From Sphingopyxis witflariensis (lineage in GTDB: Bacteria; Pseudomonadota; Alphaproteobacteria; Sphingomonadales; Sphingomonadaceae), in the NCBI RefSeq assembly GCF_002205635.1, contig NZ_NISJ01000002.1, forward strand, positions 486,236 to 550,235: DNA of 64,000 nt. Direction: 5' to 3'. This document shows positions 8,924 through 18,119 of the stretch, piece by piece (position 1 is the stretch's first letter; every line of letters begins with the position of its first letter). Below the pieces are notes generated by a model. It did not search any database. It was not told the origin of the DNA and saw nothing but the letters and a program-made list of their open reading frames with translations. The position numbers were made by a program, and so were the translations under genes.

Positions 8924-9103
8924 GGTACTAACATAATTACGCCAGTCCGAGCTAGAGCAAGTTTTTCTTACCTAAGTCACTATACTGCTGTTGCTTTCTT
9001 GCTTTGGTCGCTTCCGCTGACGTATCCTTGTTTACGCCCCGATTTCCTCCCGGCTGCTTACGTGGTGCTTACGCGAAATTAGGGTCACAATTGGAGAAGG
9101 CCC

Positions 9104-10441
9104 GTGGTCAAACTGACCAAGCGCGTTGTCGATACCGCTGTAGCAGAATCGAAAGACTATGTCCTCTGGGACGACGAACTTCCCGGCTTCGGACTCCGGA
9201 TTTTTCCGACCGGCAAACGAAGCTATCTCATTCAATACCGGGCCGACGGCCGCTCGCGGCGGTACACTATCGGACTTCACGGCGTGTGGACGCCGGAGAG
9301 CGCGAGGCGCGAGGCCAAGGCGCAGTTGGGTCGCGTAGCTCAGGGCGATGATCCTGCGGAAGAACGGGCCGAACTCAATAAGGCCATTTCGATGAAGGAG
9401 CTCTGCGAGCTCTACATGAACGATCTTAGAAACGGTCTCATCCTCGGCAAAGGCGGCAGGCCCAAGAAGCAGTCAACCGTCGATATCGATCTCGGACGTA
9501 TCGAGCGGCACGTTATTCCCTTGCTTGGATCGCGTCGGGTCAAGGATGTGACCAAGGCGATCCTCACAAAAGTCATGCGCGATATCATGGCGGGCAAGAC
9601 AAGGGCCTTCATCAAGACCAACAAGCTGCGCGGACGGGCGAACGTGCGCGGTGGTCCCGGCACCGCAGCCCGGACGCTCGGATTGATCGGCGGGATACTG
9701 ACGTATGCCGTCGATCTCGGGGTCATCGACAGCAATCCGGCTCATGGCATCAAGCGCCCGAAAGACAATGTTCGCTCACGTCGCTTGAATGACGGTGAGT
9801 ACCGAATCCTTGGGCGGATGCTCAATACCGCCGCCCAGAATGAAAGGTACGGAGAAACCATCCAAATCATTCGCCAGATCGCCATGACGGGCTGCCGCCG
9901 CGGCGAGATCATCAACCTTAAATGGTGCGACGTTGATCTCGACGGAAGCTGTTTACGTCTCTCGGACAGCAAGGAGGGTCGGTCGGTTCGACCAATCGGC
10001 CTCCCCGTAGTGGAGTTTCTGGAGTCACGCGACAACGACGAGAATGGTACTTTCGTCTTTCCCGGCCCACGCGGCGAAGACACGGCGTTCGGCGGACTGC
10101 CTAATCAATGGAACGAGATTTTCGTCGGCTCGCCGCTCGAGGGGGTCACGCCGCACGTCTTGCGCCACAGTTTTGCGAGTATCGGGAATGATCTTGGTTT
10201 TACCGAGGTGACGATCGCGGCCCTGATGGGTCACGCGAAAGGCACCGTCACGAGCAAATATATCCACGTCCTGGACGCCACGCTGATCGTTGCCGCCGAT
10301 ACGCTTGCCGGATACATCGCGGCGCTGCTTGAAGGTACCGTATTCAAGCAAAGAGCCTATTCGCTTGATCGCAATTCGCGAAAGACTGCGCTCCAAGAAT
10401 TCCTGTTGCGACAACAAGCCCCTGAGAAAATGGCGGCTTAA
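9104..10441 (+). CDS. Tyrosine site-specific integrase (P4-type, DUF4102 N-terminus)
   Basis: 445 residues from a GTG preceded by GGAGAAG. The N-terminal arm-binding domain (DELPGFGLRIFPTGKRSYL) is the DUF4102 type. Catalytic residues are visible: R265 in TGCRRGE, K290 in SDSKEGRS, H351-x-x-R354 in HVLRHSF, H377 in GHAKG and nucleophile Y386 in SKYIHV. It starts 180 bp from the tRNA-Arg fragment, its probable target. Expected to integrate and excise the element that carries the catabolic and conjugation genes. Confidence 0.93.
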   Translation: MVKLTKRVVDTAVAESKDYVLWDDELPGFGLRIFPTGKRSYLIQYRADGRSRRYTIGLHGVWTPESARREAKAQLGRVAQGDDPAEERAELNKAISMKELCELYMNDLRNGLILGKGGRPKKQSTVDIDLGRIERHVIPLLGSRRVKDVTKAILTKVMRDIMAGKTRAFIKTNKLRGRANVRGGPGTAARTLGLIGGILTYAVDLGVIDSNPAHGIKRPKDNVRSRRLNDGEYRILGRMLNTAAQNERYGETIQIIRQIAMTGCRRGEIINLKWCDVDLDGSCLRLSDSKEGRSVRPIGLPVVEFLESRDNDENGTFVFPGPRGEDTAFGGLPNQWNEIFVGSPLEGVTPHVLRHSFASIGNDLGFTEVTIAALMGHAKGTVTSKYIHVLDATLIVAADTLAGYIAALLEGTVFKQRAYSLDRNSRKTALQEFLLRQQAPEKMAA

Positions 10442-10790
10442 TGCTGGCCCACTTAGACGACGGTGGGAAGATTTACCGCTCGAAAGCAAAATTGCGAAAC
10501 CATCTTGATACTTGCTTGCGGCAAGCTATTCCACTAACAAGATCCGATAATATGGAGAGGATCATCGTTGCAGAGCTCTGTGCGCCATCTGAGCGATCAG
10601 CCGCGACCCCGATTCGGCGCGCCCGGCTGCACGAGCCAAGCCACCGACATCGAGTTTTGGCAGATGCCGCTAGCGGGTGGCCGCGGTCTTTGTGAATACG
10701 ATCGACTTCCCAGCCGCACCTTCCAACTTAAGAAGCGTTGTATTCGCGTCTGAATTTTCCAGGCAATTTAACTGAGCGGAGTTGACGACC
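10442..10790. other. Intergenic region before the catabolic cargo
   Basis: No convincing gene is seen in these 349 bp. It holds one copy of the cargo operator (10511-10529) about 260 bp before the hydrolase start, and an SD-like GAGCGGAG at about 10773-10780. Confidence 0.6.
10511..10529. promoter_or_regulatory. Cargo operator copy 1 (before the hydrolase gene)
   Basis: CTTGCTTGCGGCAAGCTAT contains the perfect palindrome GCTTGC-G-GCAAGC. It is one of six related 19-bp sites in front of the catabolic transcription units and the presumed target of the TetR regulator encoded at 19633-20313. Confidence 0.7.
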
Positions 10791-11684
10791 ATGTCCCAAG
10801 AACAGCTGCAACAAGTCAATGAGATGATCCGCTCGGGCCCTGATCTCGGGTCGCTGCCGGTACCGGAATTGCGCGTGGCGTTCGACGGGTTTGCCGATTT
10901 CACGCCATTTGATCCCTCGATCAAATTCGAGGTTGTCGATGCCAATGGGGTGCCCTGTGAAATCGGAGTCGCGCCGGGATCGAGAACCGACGCTACGTTA
11001 CTTTATCTGCACGGCGGCGGATATGTGATCGGCTCCATCACATCGCATCGGGGTCTTGTTGCGAGGCTGGGTCAGGCCGCGTCGATGCGCACTATGGCCG
11101 TTGATTACCGCCTCGCACCTGAGCATCCGTTTCCCGCAGCGGTGGATGATGCCGTCGCCGCATATCAGTGGCTTCTCGATAGCGGCACGCCGCCCGATCG
11201 CATTTTCTTCGCGGGCGACTCTGCCGGGGGCGGTCTTGTCGTCGCCACAATGCTGCGATGCAAGGCGCGCAATATTCCTCTTCCCCGTGCAGCTGTTCTG
11301 TTTTCGCCATTTGCCGACATGGGCACGGCCGGACAGTCGCTTGTCGATAACCGGGACCGTGATTTTGTGGTCACCGAAGGCGTGGCTCCCGGCATGGCGG
11401 AAACCTATCTTGCAGGCGCAGAGGCCGCATCACCAGAAGCGTCACCGATCTATGGCGACCTAGCGGGATTACCGCCGATCTTGATCCAGGTCAGTAGTCA
11501 CGAGGTTCTTCTGGATGATTCCTTGAGGCTTTTGCGAGCCGCGATCCTTGTGGATGTTCAGGTGCACCTGCGAGTCTATCAGGGACTTCCCCATGTCTGG
11601 CAGTTGTTTACGGGCACGCTGGACGAAGGTCAGGCTGCACTAGAGGAGGCAGGGGCGTTTTTCGATAAGCACCTGGACATGTAG
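10791..11684 (+). CDS. Alpha/beta hydrolase (hormone-sensitive-lipase family)
   Basis: 297 residues from the ATG at 10791 (an in-frame TTG lies at 10782; the SD GAGCGGAG suits the ATG better). HGGG oxyanion motif at 74-77, nucleophile S144 in GDSAGG, acid near D242 and H268 in GLPHVW, all in the order of the HSL/esterase group. Expected to open a lactone or ester, which fits the Baeyer-Villiger-type oxygenase in the cluster. A cargo operator lies upstream and the EthD-like gene follows after 36 bp. Confidence 0.85.
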   Translation: MSQEQLQQVNEMIRSGPDLGSLPVPELRVAFDGFADFTPFDPSIKFEVVDANGVPCEIGVAPGSRTDATLLYLHGGGYVIGSITSHRGLVARLGQAASMRTMAVDYRLAPEHPFPAAVDDAVAAYQWLLDSGTPPDRIFFAGDSAGGGLVVATMLRCKARNIPLPRAAVLFSPFADMGTAGQSLVDNRDRDFVVTEGVAPGMAETYLAGAEAASPEASPIYGDLAGLPPILIQVSSHEVLLDDSLRLLRAAILVDVQVHLRVYQGLPHVWQLFTGTLDEGQAALEEAGAFFDKHLDM

Positions 11685-11720
11685 CCGCAAACGGCTGGCC
11701 CAGGCTTTAAGGAGATTATC

Positions 11721-12509
11721 TTGATCAAGATGCTGTGTCAGGTGCCGCGCAAGCAAGGCATGAGCGAGGCCGAATTCTACCCGCGCTATCTACATGGGCA
11801 TGGCGACCTCGTTCGAAACCACGCGCAGGCAATGGGCTTCTTGCGCTATATTCAGGCGCACCGGATCGACTTGCCTGAAATCGCACATTTCTCGGCTGGG
11901 CGGCCATGGCGCAGCCCACTCGATGGCCAGTCGGAGCTGTGGTGGGAGAGCTGGGAGAGAATGGAGAGTGCACTTGGGTCGCCCGAAGGTATCGATGCCA
12001 GTGCTCTATTAGAGACCGACGAACAGGCTTTTACCGACACTTCCAACGTCAGCGGATTTATCGCCCTCGAGGATGTCATACTCGATCAGTCTGACGGGCT
12101 GCCCCCCGGGAGCGGCCCTGCGGTCAAAATGGTGATCGATATCTGGAAGCGCCCGGATTTGTGCAAGGCCGAATTCAGCGGGCATTGGCGCACCAAACAT
12201 GCCGACCTGATCCGGCAGCACGCAACGGCTTTGGGCATTTCCAAATACGTCCAGAATCACGGCGATCCCGAGGCGAAATTCGATTTCGCCGACCTGCGCG
12301 GGTGGCGACCAGCGCCTTCCGGTGTGACAGAAATGTGGTGGCCAAGCATGGGGGCGATGCGGCAAGCATTGGCCTCGCCCGAAGCGATTTCGGCCGTGGC
12401 AGCAATTCGGCAGGATGAAGATGGCTTTACCGATCCTGCGTTGACGCGCGCGTTCGCTGCCAAGGAGCGTTCCATTTTTGATTACATCGGCGCGACATCC
12501 GTAGTGTAG
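11721..12509 (+). CDS. EthD-like protein with two alpha-beta barrel repeats
   Basis: 262 residues from a TTG with AAGGAG six bases upstream. Two repeats are evident. The first has EAEFYPRYLHGHGDLV and FLRYIQAH. The second (about residues 140-220) has KAEFSGHWRTKHADLI and ISKYVQNHGD. This is the pattern of EthD / dimeric alpha-beta barrel proteins, small enzymes or ligand binders often found with oxygenase and hydrolase genes. It is probably co-transcribed with the hydrolase. The exact role is unknown. Confidence 0.7.
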   Translation: MIKMLCQVPRKQGMSEAEFYPRYLHGHGDLVRNHAQAMGFLRYIQAHRIDLPEIAHFSAGRPWRSPLDGQSELWWESWERMESALGSPEGIDASALLETDEQAFTDTSNVSGFIALEDVILDQSDGLPPGSGPAVKMVIDIWKRPDLCKAEFSGHWRTKHADLIRQHATALGISKYVQNHGDPEAKFDFADLRGWRPAPSGVTEMWWPSMGAMRQALASPEAISAVAAIRQDEDGFTDPALTRAFAAKERSIFDYIGATSVV

Positions 12510-12550
12510 TGAACCCGGACAGCTTGGCCGTCGCAATGATTGTAGTCGCG

Positions 12551-13633
12551 CTAGTTGGCGCTAACCAATCCCGGAAATGTGCGAAGGTAATCAACAAATT
12601 GCGCGTTTGCACCCTGGTTTCGTAATTCTTGTTCGTCGACCGGCATTGTGGACATCTCATAAAAGAGGTTTTGCTGGACTTGTTTCGGAAAGTCAGCGCA
12701 CAAAATTGCAGCGCGGCCGATGGTCACGAAGTCACAACCCGCTTCGATAAGGCCGCTCGCATCGGCGGCGCTCGTGATTTTGCCAGCTACGCCAAGCCTG
12801 ACATTCCCACGGGGAATCTCTGTAAAATAGCTCAGCAAGCTTTGGCCCCGGTGAGCTTCATCGTGCGGCTCTTTGGTTGCGTCCCACAACGACATATCCA
12901 GATAATCGATCTTGTCATTGCGCATGATTTCGGTGGCGAGGTCCCGAACCTCGTCCAACTTCATTCCGAACCGTTCCGGGGAAAGCCGTAGACCAATTTG
13001 AAAATCCGAACGGCAACGAGCGCGGATTCCGTCAATGACGTCTAAAAGCAGCCGGGCGCGGTTTTCGAGGCTGCCGCCATATTGATCTGTACGTCGGTTT
13101 ATGACTGGCGAAAGAAACTGCGCAAGAACGTAGCCATGCGCGCCGTGGACTTCGACTCCATCAAACCCTGCCTTTTCAGAACGCAACGCCGCCAATATGA
13201 AATCTTCTCTCAACCGCTCGATTTCGCCTATATTCAGGGCTCTGGCGTCATTATTTGAACCGTCCGACGGAGACACTGGCTTACCCACTAGTTCGGGTGA
13301 GGCGCGGTCGCCGCCGTGGTATAGTTGTACTGCAGATATCGCACCGTTGGCGCGAAGTGTCGCAGCGAGTTTGGTTAACCCCGCGATATGATAGTCATCA
13401 TAGATGCCAAGCTGTCCAAGAAACCCTTGCCCTACGTGCTGCACAGAGGCCGCTGCGGTCCTGATTAAGCCGAAACCGCCTGCCGCCCTCATCGCGAGCC
13501 AATTGATTTCATCCAAAGAAAGAGAACCATCGGCATAGCTTTGTTGGTTGGTGATCGGAGCCAGCACCAACCGATTTTTCATTGCAGGACCTCTCGATAG
13601 CGAGAGCGGCTCAAACAATCTTGATTCTGGCAT
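12551..13633 (-). CDS. Old-yellow-enzyme family NADH:flavin oxidoreductase
   Basis: 360 residues from ATG 13633, which has AGAGG upstream; the frame stays open further 5' but without homology-like sequence. FMN-barrel signatures: LVLAPITNQQSYADG near the N-terminus, GFDGVEVHGAHGYVLAQFLSP, then NRRTDQYGGSLENR, and FVTIGRAAI near the end. Members reduce alpha,beta-unsaturated ketones or carbonyls. It is last in the receptor-SDR-OYE operon read from operator copy 2. A role in saturating an enone intermediate is inferred. Confidence 0.88.
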   Translation of the reverse strand: MPESRLFEPLSLSRGPAMKNRLVLAPITNQQSYADGSLSLDEINWLAMRAAGGFGLIRTAAASVQHVGQGFLGQLGIYDDYHIAGLTKLAATLRANGAISAVQLYHGGDRASPELVGKPVSPSDGSNNDARALNIGEIERLREDFILAALRSEKAGFDGVEVHGAHGYVLAQFLSPVINRRTDQYGGSLENRARLLLDVIDGIRARCRSDFQIGLRLSPERFGMKLDEVRDLATEIMRNDKIDYLDMSLWDATKEPHDEAHRGQSLLSYFTEIPRGNVRLGVAGKITSAADASGLIEAGCDFVTIGRAAILCADFPKQVQQNLFYEMSTMPVDEQELRNQGANAQFVDYLRTFPGLVSAN

Positions 13634-13779
13634 AGGAAGGCCTCTTATGGCGGTAGGGCGCCGGTGAATTGTCAACAACCGAGCCCACTGCAAAGCCGCC
13701 CCTTGAAGAACGCGATCCAGAAGGCTCTGCAAAGATGGTCAAAACCACCGCGAGCCTTCACCGGAGCCAGCCCTCAGTT

Positions 13780-14547
13780 CTAGCGCGCGAGTAGTCCCCC
13801 ATCGATGACCAGTTCGGCACCAGTGACGAAGCGGGCCTCGTCCGAGGCCAAATAGACGCAGCCCCACGCAATGTCTTCGGGAACCCCGGGGCGGCCGCCA
13901 GGCTGAAGTTTGTTGAAGCTCGCCTGTGCAGCATCGACATCCTCAGCTTTGTTGATGATGTTCTGCACAATGGGGGTGTCGATGTAACCCGGGTGGATCG
14001 AATTTGATCGAATGCCTTGGCCAATATAGTCCAGCGCGACCGACTTCGAGAAATTGCGCACCGCGCCCTTCGATGCAGCATAGGCGGCGAATTGGGGGCC
14101 GGCGACAATCCCGAACGCCGAGGAAATGTTGATGATCGATCCGCCGCCCGCTTCGATCATGTGCGGGATGGCGTATTTGCTGAACAGGAACACACCGCGC
14201 GCGTTGATTGCGAAGGTTTTGTCCCAATGCTCAGCCGAAATATCGCCTGCCGCGCCCATTCCGGCTACGCCGGCACAGGCAACAATCGTGTCGAGCTTGC
14301 CAAATGCCGAGACCGCGGCGTCTATCGCTGAAACAATTTGGTCCTCGACGGAAACATCACATTTCTGAAATTTGATCGCTTCGGGCTTGCTCTTGATGAG
14401 TTCAGCAAGCTTCTCATCGAGAGGCTCCTGGAGATCCGCGACGATAACACTTGCGCCTTCCGATACGAAGAGGCGCGCCGCTGCCGCACCGATGCCCGAG
14501 GCGCCGCCGGAAATTACGGCCACTTTGCCATTTAGTCTGTCTGCCAT
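13780..14547 (-). CDS. Short-chain dehydrogenase/reductase
   Basis: 255 residues from the second of two adjacent ATGs, placed seven bases after AAGGA; a further in-frame ATG lies at 14562. Classical SDR: cofactor motif SGGASGIGAAAAR, NAG-like segment CAGVAG, catalytic Ser in INISSAFG and YAASKGA (Tyr-x-x-x-Lys), and a C-terminal VIDGGLL. Asp in IVADLQ suggests NAD(H) preference. It sits 38 bp after the TonB receptor in the same operon. Likely oxidises an alcohol to a ketone. Confidence 0.9.
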   Translation of the reverse strand: MADRLNGKVAVISGGASGIGAAAARLFVSEGASVIVADLQEPLDEKLAELIKSKPEAIKFQKCDVSVEDQIVSAIDAAVSAFGKLDTIVACAGVAGMGAAGDISAEHWDKTFAINARGVFLFSKYAIPHMIEAGGGSIINISSAFGIVAGPQFAAYAASKGAVRNFSKSVALDYIGQGIRSNSIHPGYIDTPIVQNIINKAEDVDAAQASFNKLQPGGRPGVPEDIAWGCVYLASDEARFVTGAELVIDGGLLAR

Positions 14548-14584
14548 CATCTTGTCCTTCATTAAAATTGTGCGCGCGTCAGAC

Positions 14585-16987
14585 CTAGTAGCGGAAGCTT
14601 ACACTGACGCCGTAGGTGGCGGGCTTGCCGGCATAGCGCTGAATGGTGTCGAACGCGGCAACCACATTGTTCCAATAATATTCGTTGCCCACATTCTTGC
14701 CCCAGACGGACACTCGCCAGCTGTCGTCAGCCGCTGCCACGCCAGCGCGGAGATCGATCAGAACATAGTCGTCGATGCCGAAAACGGTCGTGACTGGCGA
14801 AGTGACTCCCGCGGGATTGGTTTCGCCGCCGATCGTCGCCACCGTTTTAGACCGGAAATTCAAACTCGTGCCCAGAAAGGCGTTCAACGAGTCGGAAACA
14901 GGGAACTCATAATCGATGTTACTGCCGAACTGATATTTCGGCGTGTACGGGACATTTGCGCCGGCAAAATTGGCCGAAATGCCGCCTGAGTTGATGCCGG
15001 TGAATTCTTTGATGGTGGCGTCGAGATAGGTGAATGTGTTGTTGATCACGAGGCCCTGCGTCGGCCGGATGCTCATCTCGATTTCGAAGCCCTTGACGTC
15101 CGACTTCGGAATATTTTGAAGCACGTCCAAAATTCCGAAATTCGGATCTACGAACTTCGACCGCAGCTGCTTGTTGGTGTAATCATAATAGAAGACCGCA
15201 CCGTTCAGTTGCAGCGTCCGATCGAGCAGCGTGGCTTTGAACCCTGCCTCATAAGACTGCACAGACTCCTGCACTACCGGGAGATACTGGCTAAAGAGCG
15301 AGGCCGAGAGCGTCGGATAGCTGCCGGCCTTATAGCCTTTCGCTACGTTGGCATAGAGAAGGACGTCGTCCACCGGCTTGTAATCCAGACCCACGCGCCA
15401 CGAAAAATTGTCCTCTTTCAGCGTGTCGGTGAAGCGGCCGGATGCGCCAGGTGCAACCCCGTTGTACGTGTCCGGCGTATTGTTGATCTGGTAGCATTGC
15501 CCGGCATATGGCCCCAACGCTCCGCCGAAAAGCACATCGTAGAACAGGGGGCCGGTGTTTATGGGACTGCCGCTGTCGTCGAACCCGCACTCGCTGGCGT
15601 CGGTCCGCGACTTGGTATAGCGGCCACCCAGCTTCACTGTCAGTTGGCCGATATCATATTCGATGTTCGCGAAGCCGGCATAATTCTCCATCTTTTGATC
15701 GTTGGAGTAGGATAGCGAGAAGAACGGGTAACCGAACGATCCATAAAGGCCTCTGACGGAAACGTCAGGAAACGATAGATCGATAAGTTCATTGACCTTG
15801 CTGCGCTCATAGTTTGCGCCGACGACCCAACGAAAGTCCGACCCGCTATTGTTCGAAATCCTGAGTTCTTGGTTGAAGCTCTTGATCCGGCCGATGTTAT
15901 TGACAAGGTCGAGCGTCGAAAGCGGAAGGCCATCGCCCTCATCACCCTGCCGTTGCTTATAATCGACATAAGACGTGAGCGAGGTCAGCGTGACGTCGTC
16001 GCTCACGTCGAATTCGGTACGAAGGGTCGCTTGTCCAAGCCTGTTGCTGCGCCGGGGGACGCCGGGAGTCCAGTCAGCTGCTTGCGGCCGCTCCGGCGAA
16101 AACTGCGCTGCTGCCAATTGGGGTGTCACGAACGCAGGCACTTGCGGAAACAGCGCAATATACTGGGGCGCTTGCGTTTCGCTATTATCCTTCCAGCCAT
16201 TGATATTCAATTTGAAACGCAGCCGCTCGGTCGGCTCAAAATCAATCAACAGGCGGCCCATATAGTTTTCGACCTTGCCGTTCCGGTCCCCCGGTCGCGA
16301 GTTGCTGATCTGCCAGCCGTCGGCGCGTTCGATCCGGCCGGCGAGGCGCGCACTCAGCGTCGAGGAGATCGGACCGCTGATAAAGGCATCGGCAACGACC
16401 TCGTTGAAGCGACCATAGGAGATGCTGCCGCCCGCACTCAATTCGTTAGTCGGCTTGGCAGCGATATAATTGATCGCGCCGCCGGTGGCGTTCTGGCCGA
16501 ACAGGGTGCCCTGAGGGCCCTTCAGAATTTCGACCCGCTCCAGGTCAAACGCCGAGTGGGACGAAAGGACCGGAAACGCGAGCGGCGCCTCGTCCACATA
16601 TGTGCTGACGGTCGGATAAGCACCAATCGACGTTTCGTAAAAGCCGACGCCGCGCAGAGTGTACACCGGTGTGCCGTTCGCGCTGTTGGTAAAGGAGAGG
16701 CTGGGTGTCGCGTTTGCAAGATCCGCCAGCGAGTTGATCTGCCGGTTCTGCAGCGCATCCCCTGAAACCACCGCGACGGTGATGCCGACGTCGTTCAAGC
16801 GCTGCTCGCGCTTGTTGGCGGTGACCACAATGTCACCCGAGTCTGGCGCCTGATTGGCAGTTTCAACCTCAACCGGCTGCTGGGAGGGGGTATCGGCAGC
16901 GGGCGCGACGGCTTGGGCATGCGCCTGGCCGGCAAAGGCAATAGCAGCGATACTGGCACCCAAAAGCGCACGATTGATATGGTTCAT
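14585..16987 (-). CDS. TonB-dependent outer-membrane receptor
   Basis: 800 residues. The N-terminal signal peptide ends near AGQAHAQ. A TonB box-like DIVVTANKREQ and the plug sequence (QNRQINSLADLANATPSL, ERVEILKGPQGTLFGQNATGG) follow, then a long beta-barrel ending in aromatic F-R-Y. Sphingomonads have many such receptors for hydrophobic or aromatic substrates. Being first in the operon with an SDR and an OYE reductase, and behind a cargo operator, it probably imports the growth substrate. Confidence 0.93.
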   Translation of the reverse strand: MNHINRALLGASIAAIAFAGQAHAQAVAPAADTPSQQPVEVETANQAPDSGDIVVTANKREQRLNDVGITVAVVSGDALQNRQINSLADLANATPSLSFTNSANGTPVYTLRGVGFYETSIGAYPTVSTYVDEAPLAFPVLSSHSAFDLERVEILKGPQGTLFGQNATGGAINYIAAKPTNELSAGGSISYGRFNEVVADAFISGPISSTLSARLAGRIERADGWQISNSRPGDRNGKVENYMGRLLIDFEPTERLRFKLNINGWKDNSETQAPQYIALFPQVPAFVTPQLAAAQFSPERPQAADWTPGVPRRSNRLGQATLRTEFDVSDDVTLTSLTSYVDYKQRQGDEGDGLPLSTLDLVNNIGRIKSFNQELRISNNSGSDFRWVVGANYERSKVNELIDLSFPDVSVRGLYGSFGYPFFSLSYSNDQKMENYAGFANIEYDIGQLTVKLGGRYTKSRTDASECGFDDSGSPINTGPLFYDVLFGGALGPYAGQCYQINNTPDTYNGVAPGASGRFTDTLKEDNFSWRVGLDYKPVDDVLLYANVAKGYKAGSYPTLSASLFSQYLPVVQESVQSYEAGFKATLLDRTLQLNGAVFYYDYTNKQLRSKFVDPNFGILDVLQNIPKSDVKGFEIEMSIRPTQGLVINNTFTYLDATIKEFTGINSGGISANFAGANVPYTPKYQFGSNIDYEFPVSDSLNAFLGTSLNFRSKTVATIGGETNPAGVTSPVTTVFGIDDYVLIDLRAGVAAADDSWRVSVWGKNVGNEYYWNNVVAAFDTIQRYAGKPATYGVSVSFRY

Positions 16988-17058
16988 TGAAGCTCTCCCT
17001 AGATTTTATTTTTGTGAAACCGATCCCCCGAAACCTACGGGAGAGAAATTTTCCCGAG

Positions 17059-17088
17059 GATCGGCACGAACCGGCGTTCGTGCCGATC
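17059..17088 (-). promoter_or_regulatory. Strong hairpin in the leader of the TonB-receptor operon
   Basis: A perfect 13-bp inverted repeat (GATCGGCACGAAC and its complement) with a 4-base loop lies 72 bp before the receptor start, between operator copy 2 and the gene. On the transcribed strand it is followed by CTCGGGAAAATTTC, not a clean U-tract. It could be an attenuator, an mRNA-stability element, or a terminator for the upstream SDR. Confidence 0.6.
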
Positions 17089-17243
17089 GGTATTAGTCAG
17101 CGATAATGGGACAGTTGATGCGCGACTTGCACCGGCGCGCTGCCGGGCAATCAATGGGCCTTTGCGTTGATAAGGCATCCGAGCGCTCATTCGTCCTCTC
17201 CCACCTCAATCTGCGTTGAATGTGATTCGTCATATCTAATACG

Positions 17244-17262
17244 CTAGCTAGGCGCAAGCAAG
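17244..17262. promoter_or_regulatory. Cargo operator copy 2 (TonB-receptor operon)
   Basis: CTAGCTAGGCGCAAGCAAG, directly after the stop of the upstream SDR and 257 bp before the receptor start. It matches the six-member consensus in reverse orientation. Confidence 0.65.
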
Positions 17263-17265
17263 TTT

Positions 17266-18048
17266 CTAAATCGCGGAAATTCCGCCGTCGATCTTGAATT
17301 CAGCTGCGGTGATGAAACGGCTCTCGTCCGACGCCAGGTACAAGACCGCATAAGCAACGTCGTCGGGGCCACCGAGGCGACCCAGTGGAACCTGTTTAGC
17401 CAGACGTGCAAGCGTTGCCGCCTCGTCGCGATCCCCGCGCAGATCGTCGAGCATCGGCGTGCGAATGAAGGTCGGGTGGATCGAATTGCAGCGGATGTCC
17501 CACCCCTTTTTGGCCGCGAGCAGCGCGACCGATTTGGTGAGGAGCCACACCGCAGCTTTCGAGGCATTATAGGCGGCAAGGTTCGGAGACGCCATCAAAC
17601 CAGAGATGGACGACAGATTGATGATCGAGGCTGGCTGGCTCTCGCGCAACATTGGCAATGCCAGCTTACAACCCAAGAAAACGCTGTCGGTATTGACCTG
17701 CATAACGTGATGCCATTGCTCGAGATTGAGGTCCTCGATCGATCCTGTCCGCACCATCCCTGCGTTGTTGACGAGCACAGAGAGTCCCTGCATGCGGCGC
17801 TGGGCTTGGTCGATTGCCGCTTCCCAATCATCGACCTTTGTCGCGTCCTGTCGGAAGCCCCAGGCAACTTCGCTACCCATCTCTAGGTTGATCGAATCGG
17901 CGACCCCCTGCGCCCCGGCTTCATTGATATCCGTCAGCAGAACCTGAGCGCCATGCCGCGCAAGCATTTGCGCCGAAGCGGCACCCAATCCTTGCGCCGC
18001 GCCGGTCACAAGAGCTTTCTTACCGCGAACGCGCCCCATCAAATTCAT
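17266..18048 (-). CDS. Short-chain dehydrogenase/reductase
   Basis: 260 residues. Cofactor motif VTGAAQGLGAASA, LTDIN acidic residue (NAD-type), VNNAGMV, catalytic NLSSISG and YNASKAA, and a C-terminal KIDGGI. It is divergent from the monooxygenase gene and shares operator copy 3. Probably oxidises or reduces a hydroxy/keto intermediate. It differs clearly in sequence from the SDRs at 13780 and 36279, so each may act at another step. Confidence 0.9.
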   Translation of the reverse strand: MNLMGRVRGKKALVTGAAQGLGAASAQMLARHGAQVLLTDINEAGAQGVADSINLEMGSEVAWGFRQDATKVDDWEAAIDQAQRRMQGLSVLVNNAGMVRTGSIEDLNLEQWHHVMQVNTDSVFLGCKLALPMLRESQPASIINLSSISGLMASPNLAAYNASKAAVWLLTKSVALLAAKKGWDIRCNSIHPTFIRTPMLDDLRGDRDEAATLARLAKQVPLGRLGGPDDVAYAVLYLASDESRFITAAEFKIDGGISAI

Positions 18049-18089
18049 TGCCGTGACTCCAATCTACTTGTCACCGCGACAATGCGATA

Positions 18090-18108
18090 CTAGTGTGTGA
18101 CAAGCAAG
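18090..18108. promoter_or_regulatory. Cargo operator copy 3 (divergent SDR and monooxygenase)
   Basis: CTAGTGTGTGACAAGCAAG is the least conserved copy: the CAAGCAAG half is intact and the other half is degenerate. It lies between the SDR start (18048) and the monooxygenase ATG (18120) and overlaps an upstream in-frame GTG, an argument against that GTG being the start. Confidence 0.55.
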
Positions 18109-18119
18109 TGGAGAGAGCA

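Noticed and set aside
8840..9082. An 80-codon plus-strand frame beginning near MAHPKGFEPLAS
   Set aside because: It is the antisense reading of the tRNA-Arg 3' end, a known source of false proteins.
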